A stretch of 41,519 nt of DNA, taken from Streptomyces lonarensis. Its GTDB lineage: Bacteria > Actinomycetota > Actinomycetes > Streptomycetales > Streptomycetaceae. A model generated the notes under the pieces. The model was not told where the DNA came from, did not search any database, and saw only the letters and a list, made by a program, of their open reading frames with translations. This document shows, one piece after another, positions 29,569-37,976 of this stretch. Both the position numbers and the translations under genes were made by a program. The stretch lies in assembly GCF_012033735.1 (NCBI RefSeq), contig NZ_JAAVJD010000021.1:1-41519 (forward strand), written 5' to 3'. Within the stretch, counting starts at the first letter, position 1. Each line of letters begins with the position of its first letter.

Positions 29569-29618
29569 GGTTCGCGGTCGCGGTTGGCGGTTCGCGGTCG
29601 CGGTTGACGGTTCGCGGT
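29569..29618 (-). repeat. 20-bp tandem repeat in the lysA leader
   Basis: Two copies of a 20-bp unit (GGTTCGCGGTCGCGGTTGGC and one-base variant) at 29569-29588 and 29589-29608, plus a partial third, lie 25 bp before the lysA start. The 325-bp nrtL-lysA gap (29545-29869) shows nothing else I can name. Confidence 0.85.
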
Positions 29619-29869
29619 GCGTGCGGGGCGCGGACTCCCACGAGGGTGCCCGCGCTCGGGACGGTGCGGTCAGGAGGGGAACGGGGACCGGGGGTCCGCC
29701 GTCACGGCCGGGCCGTCGGTCCGGGTCGGACGGGGCCCGCCGGTCCCGGGGCGCACCGTCGCGGCGCGGTTCCCGCGCCGACGGCGTCGGCGGCGCGGAA
29801 GGCGGCGGGAGTGCTCGGTGCGCCCGGCGGTGGGGCGGTTCGCGCACCCGGCGATGGGACGGCCGGGGC

Positions 29870-30652
29870 TCAGAGGTGGTCGGGCGCTCCGATGCCCAGG
29901 CGGGACAGGCCGTCGGCGAGCACCGTGGCGGTGGCCCGGGCGAGGGCCAGCCGCGCGCGGTGGACGGCCCCGGGTTTCTCCGGGCCCTGGGGCAGCACCG
30001 GGGCGGCGGTCGCCGCGTCGAGGTGGGCGTCGGCGAGCCGGACCAGCCAGCCGGCCGAGCCGGCGCGGTGGCGCTCGCCCAGCAGCGCCAGCAGGGCGCG
30101 CTCGGCGGGGTGCCGCAGCTCCTCGGCGGCCGCGGCCTCGGGGGCGATCCCGAGCTGCGCCCCGCCGCGCAGGGCGGAGCAGGCGCGGGCGTGGGCGTAC
30201 CGCACCCGGAAGAGCGGGTTCTCGGTGCGCTGGCTGAGGAGGTCGAGACCGGCCGGGGGGCGCTCGTCGGAGGCTGCCCGCCAGGCCCGGGCGTCGCGCG
30301 CCGGGTCCTCCGGCAGCACCGGCGGCGCGGGCAGCGCGAGGAGCTCGGCCAGCAGCGCGGCCCCCGCGCCGTCGGCCAGGGCGATGTCGAGGAACCCGGG
30401 GCCGGCCACCGTCACCGTGGCGATGCCGGGGGTCTCCGCCAGCCGCCGCCGCAGCGTGTCCGCCACCGCCTGCGGCGGCCTGCCGGCCGGGCCGGCGAGC
30501 CGCAGCGCGATACCGGTCGACCAGTCGGCGCCGCCGTGCGGCGGTCGGCGCAGCAGGGCGTCCCCGGCGCCGGTCCCGGCGGGCAGCTCGCCGTCGGCGA
30601 CCGCGGCGCGCACGGAGCGCAGCACGGCGTCGGCGAGCTGGGTCGGGGTCAT
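29870..30652 (-). CDS. nrtL: ArgRS-related anticodon-binding protein NrtL
   Basis: This 260 aa protein has an ArgRS-like N-terminal additional domain (about 1-90) and a C-terminal DALR-type helical anticodon-binding domain (about 130-260; [17 protein letters not shown] is the match to ArgRS). The HIGH and KMSKS catalytic core is absent, so it cannot charge tRNA. It lies one gene away from tRNA-Arg(CCG). A TAGGCT hexamer ends six bases before ATG 30652, which suggests a leaderless transcript. Function is unknown; binding of tRNA-Arg is plausible. Confidence 0.82.
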   Translation of the reverse strand: MTPTQLADAVLRSVRAAVADGELPAGTGAGDALLRRPPHGGADWSTGIALRLAGPAGRPPQAVADTLRRRLAETPGIATVTVAGPGFLDIALADGAGAALLAELLALPAPPVLPEDPARDARAWRAASDERPPAGLDLLSQRTENPLFRVRYAHARACSALRGGAQLGIAPEAAAAEELRHPAERALLALLGERHRAGSAGWLVRLADAHLDAATAAPVLPQGPEKPGAVHRARLALARATATVLADGLSRLGIGAPDHL

Positions 30653-30678
30653 GGGGGCAGCCTACGAGACGCCGCGGC

Positions 30679-31086
30679 TCAGCCGGCGAGGGATCTTGCC
30701 CACCGGACGGGCGACGGACGGGCCGCGCCGCGCGCCAGGCGCCGGGCGTGCCGCAGCAGCTCGTGCGGGTCGAAGGGTTTGGGGACGACCGCGTCCACGG
30801 GGGGCGGGCGGGGGCCGACCGGGGTGGCGGAGACCAGCATCAGCGGGATGTCCCCGGTGTCGGGGTCCTCGCGCAGCCGTTCGGCGGTGGACAGGCCGTC
30901 GAGCCGCGGCATCGCCACGTCGAGGGTGATCAGGTCGGGTCGGAGCCCGCGCACGTTCTCCAGGCAGGCGACACCGTCGGTCGCGGTCATGACCTCGAAC
31001 CCGTCGAGTTCGAGGACGACCCTCATGAGTTGCCGGATCACCTGGCTGTCGTCGACCACCAGCACCCGGCCGCAGGCCCCAGGCAC
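30679..31086 (-). CDS. Single-domain response regulator
   Basis: This is a receiver domain only, about 135 aa, without an output domain. It shows the VVDDS acidic pair, the phospho-acceptor Asp in LITLDVAMPRLDG, and Lys in VVPKPFDP. No histidine kinase is adjacent. GTG 31086 is the start: upstream in-frame sequence runs antisense into the tRNA, and TACGCT ends seven bases before the GTG, which fits leaderless transcription. It may act as a phosphate shuttle or by protein binding. Confidence 0.85.
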   Translation of the reverse strand: MPGACGRVLVVDDSQVIRQLMRVVLELDGFEVMTATDGVACLENVRGLRPDLITLDVAMPRLDGLSTAERLREDPDTGDIPLMLVSATPVGPRPPPVDAVVPKPFDPHELLRHARRLARGAARPSPVRWARSLAG

Positions 31087-31212
31087 GTCCCTCAGCGTAG
31101 GGCGGCGGGTCGGCCCTTGTACGCGCTTTCCCCCAACTGGTGAAACCGTGGTGCGGGAGGCCGCCTGCGAGCTGGTAGTGTTCTTCCCGTCGCCGCGAGA
31201 AGCGGTGACGAC

Positions 31213-31284
31213 GCCCCCGTAGCTCAGGGGATAGAGCAACGGCCTCCGGAGCCGTGTGCGCAGGTTCGAATCCTGCCGGGGGCA
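31213..31284 (+). tRNA. tRNA-Arg(CCG)
   Basis: This 72-nt cloverleaf has acceptor stem GCCCCCG/CGGGGGC with discriminator A, a D arm AGCTCAGGGGATAGAGC, anticodon stem ACGGC/GCCGT around loop CTCCGGA (anticodon CCG, reading CGG), and T arm GCAGG-TTCGAAT-CCTGC. CCA is not encoded. A TAGTGT -10-like hexamer lies at 31176-31181. It is followed by a perfect terminator. Confidence 0.97.
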
Positions 31285-31335
31285 CTTCGCAACGGCGTCG
31301 AGGATGATTCCTCCGACCAGCGCGAGTGCCACGAA

Positions 31336-31372
31336 AAAGGGCCGGACTCAGTCTCACTGAGTCCGGCCCTTT
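31336..31372 (+). terminator. tRNA-Arg terminator
   Basis: A perfect 17-bp stem AAAGGGCCGGACTCAGT and its complement with a 3-nt loop lies about 50 bp after the tRNA; it ends in CTTT. Confidence 0.93.
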
Positions 31373-31607
31373 CGCTGTCCAGTGGTGTTCACGCGTGAGT
31401 GGCGCGTGGCCCCCCGTGCCTCCCCCTCCGGACTCCGAACCCGGTCCCAGGTCCGCGCGAGCCTCTGGTTGTTCACCGCCTCGTGGCCGTCGATACAGCC
31501 CCGGCGCCGGCGGACGGCCTCGGGTGCGCAATCCCGGACCCCACGGGCGACACCCGGCTGCCGCACCGGCGGTGTCACGGCATCCGCGGACCATCCCGGA
31601 GTCGGCG

Positions 31608-31650
31608 TTGCACTTGCTTCGAATATTGCGGATACTTCGAGTATCGCTCA
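31608..31650 (+). promoter_or_regulatory. Candidate promoter/operator of the toxin-antitoxin module
   Basis: The 428-bp gap 31373-31800 has no gene, but contains a local AT-rich patch. TTGCAC (31608-31613) and GATACT (31631-31636) are 17 bp apart. Two related direct repeats, CTTCGAATATTGC and CTTCGAGTATCGC (2 mismatches, 17-18 bp apart), and an ATACT-TCG-AGTAT inverted repeat overlap the -10, as in autoregulated toxin-antitoxin operons. Confidence 0.45.
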
Positions 31651-31800
31651 GCAACGACCGACAACCGGGAACCGTCACAGTCCGCACCTCCGCCGTCCCG
31701 ACGCCGCCCGAGCGCAGCGGCGGTTCCGGTGCCGACCTACCGGCGCCGCGGTGGAGGACCACACCACCTGACGCCCGACCCACTACCCCAGGGGCGCACC

Positions 31801-32262
31801 ATGACCAAGATCGACACCCGCCCGGTGAGACTTCCGGACGACAAGCAGCAGTCGGCCAATCACGCTCTCGCCCAGGTCCGGGCCTACCTCGACGACCATC
31901 GGACGGCCTCACAGGTCACCGTCACGGTCGAGGACGGGGACGGCCGCGAGTCCCTCGCCCTGCCGCGCGAGGCGGTCGAACTGCTCGCAACGCTCCTGGC
32001 CCACCTCAGCGCCGGTCGAGCCGTGTCCGTCGTTCCGGCTGACGCCGAACTCACCACCCAGCAGGCGGCCGACATGCTCAACGTGTCCCGCCCGTTCCTC
32101 ATCGGCCTCCTGGAAGCCGGGGAGATCGAGTACAGAACCGTCGGCTCGCACCGAAGGATCACCGCCTCGTCCGTCCTGGAGTACCAGCGCAGGGACGATC
32201 ACCGCCGGCGCGCTGTGGCCGACGAGCTCACGGAGCTCGGCCAGGAGATGGGAACGATCTAG
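31801..32262 (+). CDS. Antitoxin with excisionase-type HTH
   Basis: This 153 aa protein has an N-terminal helical segment, a short Ser/Leu/Pro beta region, and a MerR/excisionase-like HTH (about residues 84-130; LTTQQAADMLNVSRPFLIGLLEAGEI). It precedes the PIN gene by 3 bp. It probably neutralises the PIN toxin and represses the operon. The ATG at 31801 follows AGGGG; the frame is open further upstream but without support. Confidence 0.82.
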   Translation: MTKIDTRPVRLPDDKQQSANHALAQVRAYLDDHRTASQVTVTVEDGDGRESLALPREAVELLATLLAHLSAGRAVSVVPADAELTTQQAADMLNVSRPFLIGLLEAGEIEYRTVGSHRRITASSVLEYQRRDDHRRRAVADELTELGQEMGTI

Positions 32263-32265
32263 TTC

Positions 32266-32826
32266 ATGGCTTTCGTCGCCGTCTACGACGCCAACGTGCT
32301 GTATCCCAGCACGCTGCGCGACGTCCTCATCCGCGTCGCGCAGGCAGGGCTGGTCCAGGCGAAGTGGACCGACCGGATTCTCGACGAGACCTTCCGCAAC
32401 CTCGGGCGGAACCGACCCGACCTCGACGCGAAGAAGCTGGACCGCACCCGCGAGCTGATGGCGGGAGCCGTCCGGGATGTCCTGGTCAAGGGGTACGAGC
32501 CCCTCATCGAGGTACTCGACCTTCCCGACCCCGGTGACCGGCACGTGCTGGCCGCCGCGATCAAGGCGAAGGCGCAGGTCATCGTCACGGCCAACCTGAG
32601 GGACTTCCCCGGTGATGCCCTGGCCGCCTGGGACGTCCAGGCTGTCCACCCGGACGCCTTCATCGAGGCCCAGGTCGACCTCGCACCCCAGGTGGTGTAC
32701 GGGGTGCTCACCCGGATGGCGGACGTCTGGCGGACACCGCCCAACGCGGTCGTGGCGGACGTGATCGACGCGCTCGAACGCGAGGGCCTCGTCGCATCGG
32801 CAGCAGCGCTGCGCGCCCGCTCCTGA
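32266..32826 (+). CDS. PIN-domain toxin (VapC-like)
   Basis: This putative ribonuclease has 186 aa. Acidic PIN residues are visible: Asp8 in VYDAN, Glu41 in ILDETFR, Asp91 in DPGDRHVLAA and Asp113 in NLRDFP. It is longer than classical VapC (about 130 aa), with a C-terminal helical extension (about 130-186). It is coupled to the antitoxin gene three bases upstream. Target RNA is unknown. Confidence 0.85.
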   Translation: MAFVAVYDANVLYPSTLRDVLIRVAQAGLVQAKWTDRILDETFRNLGRNRPDLDAKKLDRTRELMAGAVRDVLVKGYEPLIEVLDLPDPGDRHVLAAAIKAKAQVIVTANLRDFPGDALAAWDVQAVHPDAFIEAQVDLAPQVVYGVLTRMADVWRTPPNAVVADVIDALEREGLVASAAALRARS

Positions 32827-33156
32827 CACCGGGCGTATGCCGTCTGCGCCGCCGCAATTCACCACCCTGCGCCACATACGTGCGCCGTCGTGCAATCGGC
32901 GTGATTGCCAGGCGGGTGCGCCGGAGGATTCCGGAATTCACCGGCGCGCGCCACCCTGACCGGTTCAACAGAACGATTCCGTGAAACCCCGCCGCGCCGA
33001 AGCGGATGGGATACGCTCCCGTGGGGAATCTGTCGTGAATCAGCACGGAAGATACCGGTGGGGGCCTCGGGCCCGGGAGATCCCGGGCGTTTCCGGGTGA
33101 GTGGGGCCCGTCCCATCGCGAATTCCGCGGCGGTGGTTGACGGGCGGGGGAATGCC
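32827..33156 (+). promoter_or_regulatory. Upstream region of the AraC-type regulator
   Basis: These 330 bp hold no gene. Inverted repeats visible are ATTCCGGAAT (32928-32937) and GCCCGGGA-GA-TCCCGGGC (33071-33088). Several AT-richer patches, for example TACGCT near 33011-33016, could be -10 elements. The composition differs from that around the core genes. Confidence 0.35.
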
Positions 33157-34002
33157 ATGCGGCACGACACGGTCGCACGCAATGACGAACGCATCATGCG
33201 GGCCGTGCGGCAGGCGTCCGCCTGGGCCCGCGACGGATGGGCGGAGATCGACGTGGACGCCCTCGCGCGGGAGACCAACACCGCGCCGCACCACTTCCGG
33301 CGGATCTTCCGCAACGCCACCGGGGACCCGCTGCTCCGCTTCGTGCGCAGGTTGCGGCTCCAGCTGGCCGCCTACCGCCTGGTCTTCACGCAGGAACCCG
33401 TCATCGACATCGCCCTGGCGGCGGGGTACGGCTCTTCGGCGGCGTTCAGCCGGGCGTTCCGCGACAGCTACGGCAGCTGTCCGGCCAGCGCCCGTTCCCG
33501 GCGGGCCGAGAGCCCCTGGCCGGAGTCCGGGGTCTGCTGCGACGGGCTGAAGACCGTGCACCAGCCGCCGCAGACCATCGCGTTCTTCCGGCACTTCGGG
33601 CCGCTCGACGACGCCCACCACCTGTGGCGGCGGCTCGGCCGCTGGTCCGGGCGGCCGGGGGACGCCGCGGCGCAGCGGCGGCCGGTGCTGCTCTGCCACG
33701 ACGACCCGGGGCGGTTCCTCGGCGAGCCCGTCCGCTGCGACCTGGGGCTGGTGCTGGAGGAGGGGGTCCGGCCCGGCAACGGGGTGGGGGTGCAGGTGGT
33801 CGGCGAGCAGCGGCTGCTGCTGTCGCGGCACGCCGGCCCGCTCGCCTTCCTTCCCTTCAGTTACATGCATCTCGCGGTGGCGGCGGTGATGACCGGCCTC
33901 GCGGGGCCGGCCGCGGGGCTGCCGTTCTTCGCCTATCCGGACGGCTGCCCCGCGCCCGACGGGCCGCGGCTGGTCGCCGAGGTCGGCATCCCGCTGCGGT
34001 GA
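33157..34002 (+). CDS. AraC-family regulator with GyrI-like C-terminal domain
   Basis: This 281 aa regulator has the AraC double HTH at the N-terminus (about 30-115; HHFRRIFRNATGDPLLRFVR and the second helix AAFSRAFRDSYG). A GyrI-like small-molecule-binding domain follows (about 125-280), the Rob-type layout. The start is ATG 33157 after GGGGG. It faces a stand-alone GyrI-like gene and the biosynthetic operon, so it is the likely cluster regulator, sensing a product or intermediate. Ligand and sites are unproven. Confidence 0.9.
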   Translation: MRHDTVARNDERIMRAVRQASAWARDGWAEIDVDALARETNTAPHHFRRIFRNATGDPLLRFVRRLRLQLAAYRLVFTQEPVIDIALAAGYGSSAAFSRAFRDSYGSCPASARSRRAESPWPESGVCCDGLKTVHQPPQTIAFFRHFGPLDDAHHLWRRLGRWSGRPGDAAAQRRPVLLCHDDPGRFLGEPVRCDLGLVLEEGVRPGNGVGVQVVGEQRLLLSRHAGPLAFLPFSYMHLAVAAVMTGLAGPAAGLPFFAYPDGCPAPDGPRLVAEVGIPLR

Positions 34003-34014
34003 GCGGGCCCCCCT

Positions 34015-34061
34015 CCGCCTCGGCGACCGCACCGGGCCGGGCCGAGCGGGCACCGAGGCGG
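34015..34061. terminator. Hairpin between convergent regulator and GyrI-like genes
   Basis: A 9-bp stem CCGCCTCGG/CCGAGGCGG with a large G/C loop begins 12 bp after the regulator stop. It can serve both directions. Confidence 0.5.
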
Positions 34062-34074
34062 CGCGGGGCGGCCC

Positions 34075-34096
34075 GGGGCCGGGGCCGGGGCCGGGG
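34075..34096 (+). repeat. Perfect (GGGGCC)n G-quadruplex motif
   Basis: Four runs of GGGG with CC spacers abut the stop codon of the GyrI-like gene. The plus strand could fold into a G-quadruplex. Confidence 0.75.
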
Positions 34097-34702
34097 TCAG
34101 CGCCGGACGGGCTGGCGGATGATGGTGCGGAGGCGCTCGGGGGCGGTGCGGTCCGGGGAGTTGAGGTAGATCTCGTGGTGGGTGCCGGCCGAGCGGGCGC
34201 CGCTGTCCAGGATGAAGGCGTGGAGCGCGTCGATGACGGGGTCCTCCTCCTCGTAGGGCCCGACGTACAGCACCTGGGCCGCGGTGCCCTCGGCGAGCTC
34301 GCGGCGGGCGGCGCCGCCGGCGGCCGGGTGCTCGCCCTTGGCCAGGACGGTGTCCCGTGCGCGGCCGAGCACATCCTCGTCGACCGGCTCCGGCTGCATG
34401 ATCATGGCCGACCAGCGCCAGGAGCCCTTGCCGGTGTCGGCGCCGTCGGTGTGCCAGAGCGTCTCCAGCGGCATGACGCCGTAGTCGACGCCGGTGTCGC
34501 CGCGGACGAGGAACTTCGCCTTGTACGAAATGGCGAAGAGGGCCGAGACGGCGTCGCGGTAGGCCTCCGAGTAGGGGCCGCCCTCGCCGTCGAGAGCGAG
34601 ATAGCTGAGCGGCGGGACGTCGATGATCGCCGGGTTCTTCCGTGCGGAGTAGACCTCCTTGAATTCACGCTTGTAGTCGATCTTCTTGGTGGAACCGGGC
34701 AT
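34097..34702 (-). CDS. Stand-alone GyrI-like protein, possible cyclopropane hydrolase/self-resistance
   Basis: This 201 aa protein has a duplicated GyrI-like small-molecule-binding fold: IIDVPPLSYLALDGEG and VDYGVMPLETLW in the first half, QVLYVGPYEEEDP and HHEIYLNSPDRTAPERL in the second. This is the subfamily of Listeria lin2189 and, by established knowledge, of YtkR7/C10R6, which hydrolyse the cyclopropane of yatakemycin and CC-1065. Candidate catalytic Glu residues are in EEE (151-153) and Glu177. It follows the exporter gene by 154 bp, with a palindromic operator before it. Role as resistance enzyme is inferred from context; a simple binding protein is possible. Confidence 0.82.
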   Translation of the reverse strand: MPGSTKKIDYKREFKEVYSARKNPAIIDVPPLSYLALDGEGGPYSEAYRDAVSALFAISYKAKFLVRGDTGVDYGVMPLETLWHTDGADTGKGSWRWSAMIMQPEPVDEDVLGRARDTVLAKGEHPAAGGAARRELAEGTAAQVLYVGPYEEEDPVIDALHAFILDSGARSAGTHHEIYLNSPDRTAPERLRTIIRQPVRR

Positions 34703-34723
34703 GTCGCTGATCCTCGTCGGTGC

Positions 34724-34748
34724 GGAATGGTGACGGTCACACCATTCC
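34724..34748. promoter_or_regulatory. 25-bp palindromic operator before the GyrI-like gene
   Basis: GGAATGGTG and CACCATTCC are perfect inverted arms separated by 7 bp, 21 bp upstream of the GyrI-like start. The centre contains a second nested palindrome, GTGAC-G-GTCAC. It is a strong candidate repressor site in the 154-bp gap after the exporter. Confidence 0.65.
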
Positions 34749-34856
34749 AGACCGGCTGTCGGCGGCTGCCCCGATCGGGGTGAACTCCACCGGGCGTGCA
34801 TCCGATCGTGGGGCGCGCGGTGCTTCCGTACGGCACATTTGCGCGCCCCGCACGCC

Positions 34857-37289
34857 TCAGTCGCCCGCGGCATTCTCCGCGGATTCGACGCGCTCGGCCC
34901 AGAGGTATTCACTGGCCGGCCGTCCGGCGCGGCCCGTGGTGTACGCCTGGGTGCGGCGCCAGAGCGCGTTGACGCTGCCGTTCATGAAGGCCTTTCCGGG
35001 GCCGGTGGGCTCGTACCAGTCGACGACGGAGACCGAGAACGGGCCGTGCTTGTCCTTGCCGAGGTAGGCCTGCGGGCGGTGGCGCGGCACGAACCCCTCG
35101 GCGAGCAGCACCTGGTACTCCTCCGCCAGCAACTCCCGCATGGCGTCGACGTGCTCGGGGCGGATCTGGTGGACGGCGACGCCGGTGGCGTACGGCCCGT
35201 CGTGGCGCTCGTCCGGCAGGTCGGCGAAGGCCGGCAGCGCGGTGACGGCGGGGTACTCCACGCCGTCCCTGCCGTTGCGGTCCACGGTGAGTTCCTTGAT
35301 CTCCTGCCAGATCGCGGTGATCTCCGGCTGGGAGAACGCCGAGTGCAGCGCCTCGTCGCTCTTCCAGGTGGCGATCTCCAGGGCGAACCGGCCGTCGCCC
35401 CAGTCGCCCGTGTAGACGGCCGCGGGTGCACCGGTGACCAGGCCGTGTCGGTCGAGGGCGGGCCAGTGGCGGCCGATCGCGGCAAGGATCTCCGCCTCCT
35501 TGCCGGGTGCGATCTGGTAGAGGCCGATGACGGTGGTCGCGGAGGCGTTCTGCTGCTGCACGGCTGTCCTTTCCTGGTCGCGGCGTACCGCGGTGCGGGG
35601 CCCGGTGCCGGGCGGCGTGCCCGGTCCGGCGGGTGGGGCGGCGGCCGCCGCGGGGGTGAGGCGGACGAGCAGGACGATGGCGATGCCGGCCAGCAGCACC
35701 ACGACGGGGGCGGCGTACGCCTCGCGCATGGCGGAGACGAAAGCCTCGGCGAAGGCGGCCATGGTGGCCTGCATCTGCTCGGGGTCGGTCCCCTCCGGCA
35801 CGGCGGCCGGGCCGGAGGTGGTGAGGTCGACGCCGCCGGAGACGAGGGGGTCGAAGGCGGCGCGGAACTCCTCGCGGCCCGCCTCGGGGACGGCCAGGGC
35901 CTGTTCGTCGACCCAGGCGCGCATGCCGGCCACCAGCCGCGCCTGGAGGATCGCGCCGACGACCGCCGTCGCGATCAGGCCGCCGAGTTCCTGCGCGGTG
36001 TTGATGACCCCGGAGGCGGCGCCGGAGAGGCCCGGGTCGAGGTCGGTGAAGGCGACGGCGAAGAGCGGGGCGAAGATCAGCCCGGTGCCCAGCCCCATCA
36101 GGGCCAGCGGGCCGACCAGCCGCCAGGTGGTGGCGTCGGGGGTGGAGACCGCGGCCAGCAGGAGGATGCCCGCGACGAAGGAGCCGAGACCGGCGAGGAG
36201 GAACCTGCGGCCGCCGTACCGGTCGGCCAGCCGCCCGGCGATCCCGGCGACCAGGGTCGAGGTGAGCGGCATCGCCGCGATGGTGAGTCCGGCGCGCAGC
36301 GGGCTCATCTGGAGGATCGCCTGGAGGTAGATGGTCAGCGGCAGGAAGGCGCCGAGCATCCCGAAGCCGGTGACGGCGAGCACGGCGGTCATCGAGGCGA
36401 AGTTGCGGCTGCGGAACAGTGCGAAGGGGACCAGCGCGCCGCGGCCCTGGCTGCGGTGCTGCACGAGGCCGAAGAGCGCCAGCAGCGCCGCGCCCGCCGC
36501 GAGCAGCGTCCAGACCAGCGGGGACCAGTCCAGGCGTTCGCCCTCGATCAGCGCGAAGCAGCAGGCGCCGAGCCCGGCGATGAGGAGCGCGGTCGAGCCG
36601 AGGCCGAAGGAGTGCCGTCGGCCGGGTCGCAGGTCGGGGACGACGCGGAGCACCAGGACGAGCGTCAGCAGGCCGACGGGCAGGTTGATGAGGAAGATCC
36701 AGCGCCAGCTGAGGTAGTTGACGATGACGCCGCCGAGGGTGGGGCCGGCGAGGATGGCGAGGCCGGAGAGGGCGGCGGAGAGCCCGAAGGCGGCGCCCCA
36801 CTTCGACGGCGGGAAGACGGCGGCGGTGATCGGCAGCAGTTGCGGCGCGATCAGTGCGCCGCCCAGCCCCTGCACGGCGCGGGCGGCGATGAGGACGGCG
36901 GCGTCGTCGGCGAGGCCGCAGGCGAGGGAGGCCAGGACGAAGACGACCAGCCCGACGAGGTAGACGCGCCGGGGTCCGAAGGTGTCGCCCAGTCTGCCGC
37001 CGAGGATCAGCAGCGTCGCGAAGACGAGGATGTAGGCGCTGAACACCCACAGCCCCTCGTCGAGGGTCGCCCCCAGGTCGGTGATGACGCTGGGGAAGGC
37101 GATGTTGACGATGGTGAGGTCGAGGAGGGTCATGAAGAGGCCGATGGTGAGCACCCCGAGGATCGGCCAGGGGTTGCGCTCCCCTGCCTCCCCTGCCTCC
37201 CCTGCCTCCCTCGTCTCCGCCGTCTCCGCCGTCTCCCCTGTCCCCGCCGGGTCCGCGGGCGCGGGGCCGGGCGCCCCGCCCGGTGTCAT
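34857..37289 (-). CDS. DHA2-type MFS exporter fused to a tandem ABM-like domain
   Basis: This 810 aa frame has a low-complexity Glu/Ala/Gly N-terminus (about 1-40), then a 14-helix drug:H+ antiporter (about 42-545; [49 protein letters not shown]). A Pro/Gly linker follows, then about 230 residues with two ferredoxin-like ABM-type repeats ([17 protein letters not shown] and [18 protein letters not shown]). AGGAAAGGACAGCC precedes an in-frame GTG at 35561 (residue 577), so the ABM part may also be made alone. ATG 37289 overlaps the methyltransferase stop (ATGA). Confidence 0.88.
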   Translation of the reverse strand: MTPGGAPGPAPADPAGTGETAETAETREAGEAGEAGERNPWPILGVLTIGLFMTLLDLTIVNIAFPSVITDLGATLDEGLWVFSAYILVFATLLILGGRLGDTFGPRRVYLVGLVVFVLASLACGLADDAAVLIAARAVQGLGGALIAPQLLPITAAVFPPSKWGAAFGLSAALSGLAILAGPTLGGVIVNYLSWRWIFLINLPVGLLTLVLVLRVVPDLRPGRRHSFGLGSTALLIAGLGACCFALIEGERLDWSPLVWTLLAAGAALLALFGLVQHRSQGRGALVPFALFRSRNFASMTAVLAVTGFGMLGAFLPLTIYLQAILQMSPLRAGLTIAAMPLTSTLVAGIAGRLADRYGGRRFLLAGLGSFVAGILLLAAVSTPDATTWRLVGPLALMGLGTGLIFAPLFAVAFTDLDPGLSGAASGVINTAQELGGLIATAVVGAILQARLVAGMRAWVDEQALAVPEAGREEFRAAFDPLVSGGVDLTTSGPAAVPEGTDPEQMQATMAAFAEAFVSAMREAYAAPVVVLLAGIAIVLLVRLTPAAAAAPPAGPGTPPGTGPRTAVRRDQERTAVQQQNASATTVIGLYQIAPGKEAEILAAIGRHWPALDRHGLVTGAPAAVYTGDWGDGRFALEIATWKSDEALHSAFSQPEITAIWQEIKELTVDRNGRDGVEYPAVTALPAFADLPDERHDGPYATGVAVHQIRPEHVDAMRELLAEEYQVLLAEGFVPRHRPQAYLGKDKHGPFSVSVVDWYEPTGPGKAFMNGSVNALWRRTQAYTTGRAGRPASEYLWAERVESAENAAGD
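37179..37247 (-). repeat. 9-bp repeats in the exporter N-terminus
   Basis: Direct repeats close to CCTCCCCTG, then GTCTCCGCC, encode Gly-Glu-Ala and Glu-Thr-Ala units in the N-terminal tail before the first helix. Copy number may vary. Confidence 0.75.
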
Positions 37290-37927
37290 GCGGCGCTCCC
37301 GGGCCCGGTTGCGGGGACGGCGGCCCCGGCCTTGTGCAGCAGGCAGACGTTCTTCTCCAGCGAGGTGGCGTCGGTGGTGAGCAGCGCCGGGACGACGCGG
37401 TCCACCACCAGCCCGGCCGCCGGGAAGACGGCCGCCAGCGCCTCGGCGGTCACCGCCTTGAACGGGAAGGTCGTGTACCGCACGCCGCGCAGCAGCAGTT
37501 CACCGCCGGGGCGCAGCACCCGGCCGACCTCGGCCGCGTACCGGCCGCGGTCCTCGTCGCCGAGGTGGTGGAAGCAGCCGCGGTCCAGGAGGAGGTCGAC
37601 GCTGCCGTCGGGAAGGGGCAGCGCGAGGACGTCGCCGACGCGGTACTCGGCCTCGACGTCCGCCTCGCGGGCACGTTCCCCGGCGATGCGGACGGCGGCG
37701 GGGCTGAGGTCGAAGCCGATGGCCCGGTATCCCTGGCGGGCCAGCTCGGCGACGTCGCTGCCGGTGCCGCAGCCGAGGTCGACGGCGGTCCGGCCGTCGC
37801 CCGGCGGGCGGGCGGTCAGGAAGCCCACCAGTTCCTGGGAGGGGTGGGCGATCTCCCAGAAGTGGGCGTACTGCCCGGTCTCGTAGGTCCGGTTCCAGTC
37901 GATGCCGGTGGTGCCGAGCAGCTGCAC
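37286..37927 (-). CDS. Class I SAM-dependent methyltransferase
   Basis: This 213 aa enzyme has the SAM-binding motif [16 protein letters not shown] (about residues 48-62), the acidic loop GFDLSPAAV, and motif [12 protein letters not shown]. The substrate is unknown; a small-molecule target fits its place in the cluster. It overlaps the exporter by 4 bp and lies 49 bp after the nitrilase-like gene. The start is ATG 37927 ([11 protein letters not shown]). Confidence 0.9.
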   Translation of the reverse strand: MQLLGTTGIDWNRTYETGQYAHFWEIAHPSQELVGFLTARPPGDGRTAVDLGCGTGSDVAELARQGYRAIGFDLSPAAVRIAGERAREADVEAEYRVGDVLALPLPDGSVDLLLDRGCFHHLGDEDRGRYAAEVGRVLRPGGELLLRGVRYTTFPFKAVTAEALAAVFPAAGLVVDRVVPALLTTDATSLEKNVCLLHKAGAAVPATGPGSAA

Positions 37928-37976
37928 GGCTCTCTCCTCACGGTCCGGTCGGTTCGGGGGTGCGTCGGGGCGGGCG

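Noticed and set aside
29545..29618. Riboswitch (lysine) before lysA
   Set aside because: The leader lacks the multi-helix lysine-riboswitch layout; the feature is a plain tandem repeat.
30679..31332. 217-residue version of the response regulator
   Set aside because: The extra N-terminus would be the antisense of tRNA-Arg and has no receiver homology; the domain begins just after GTG 31086.
31354..31578. 74-codon minus-strand frame after the tRNA terminator
   Set aside because: It starts inside the terminator hairpin region antisense and shows no domain; at most a decayed remnant.
34839..37886. Plus-strand open frame of about 1015 codons opposite the exporter
   Set aside because: It is the antisense of the exporter and methyltransferase genes, with Gly/Ala/Arg/Glu repeats typical of GC-rich shadow frames and no recognisable domain.
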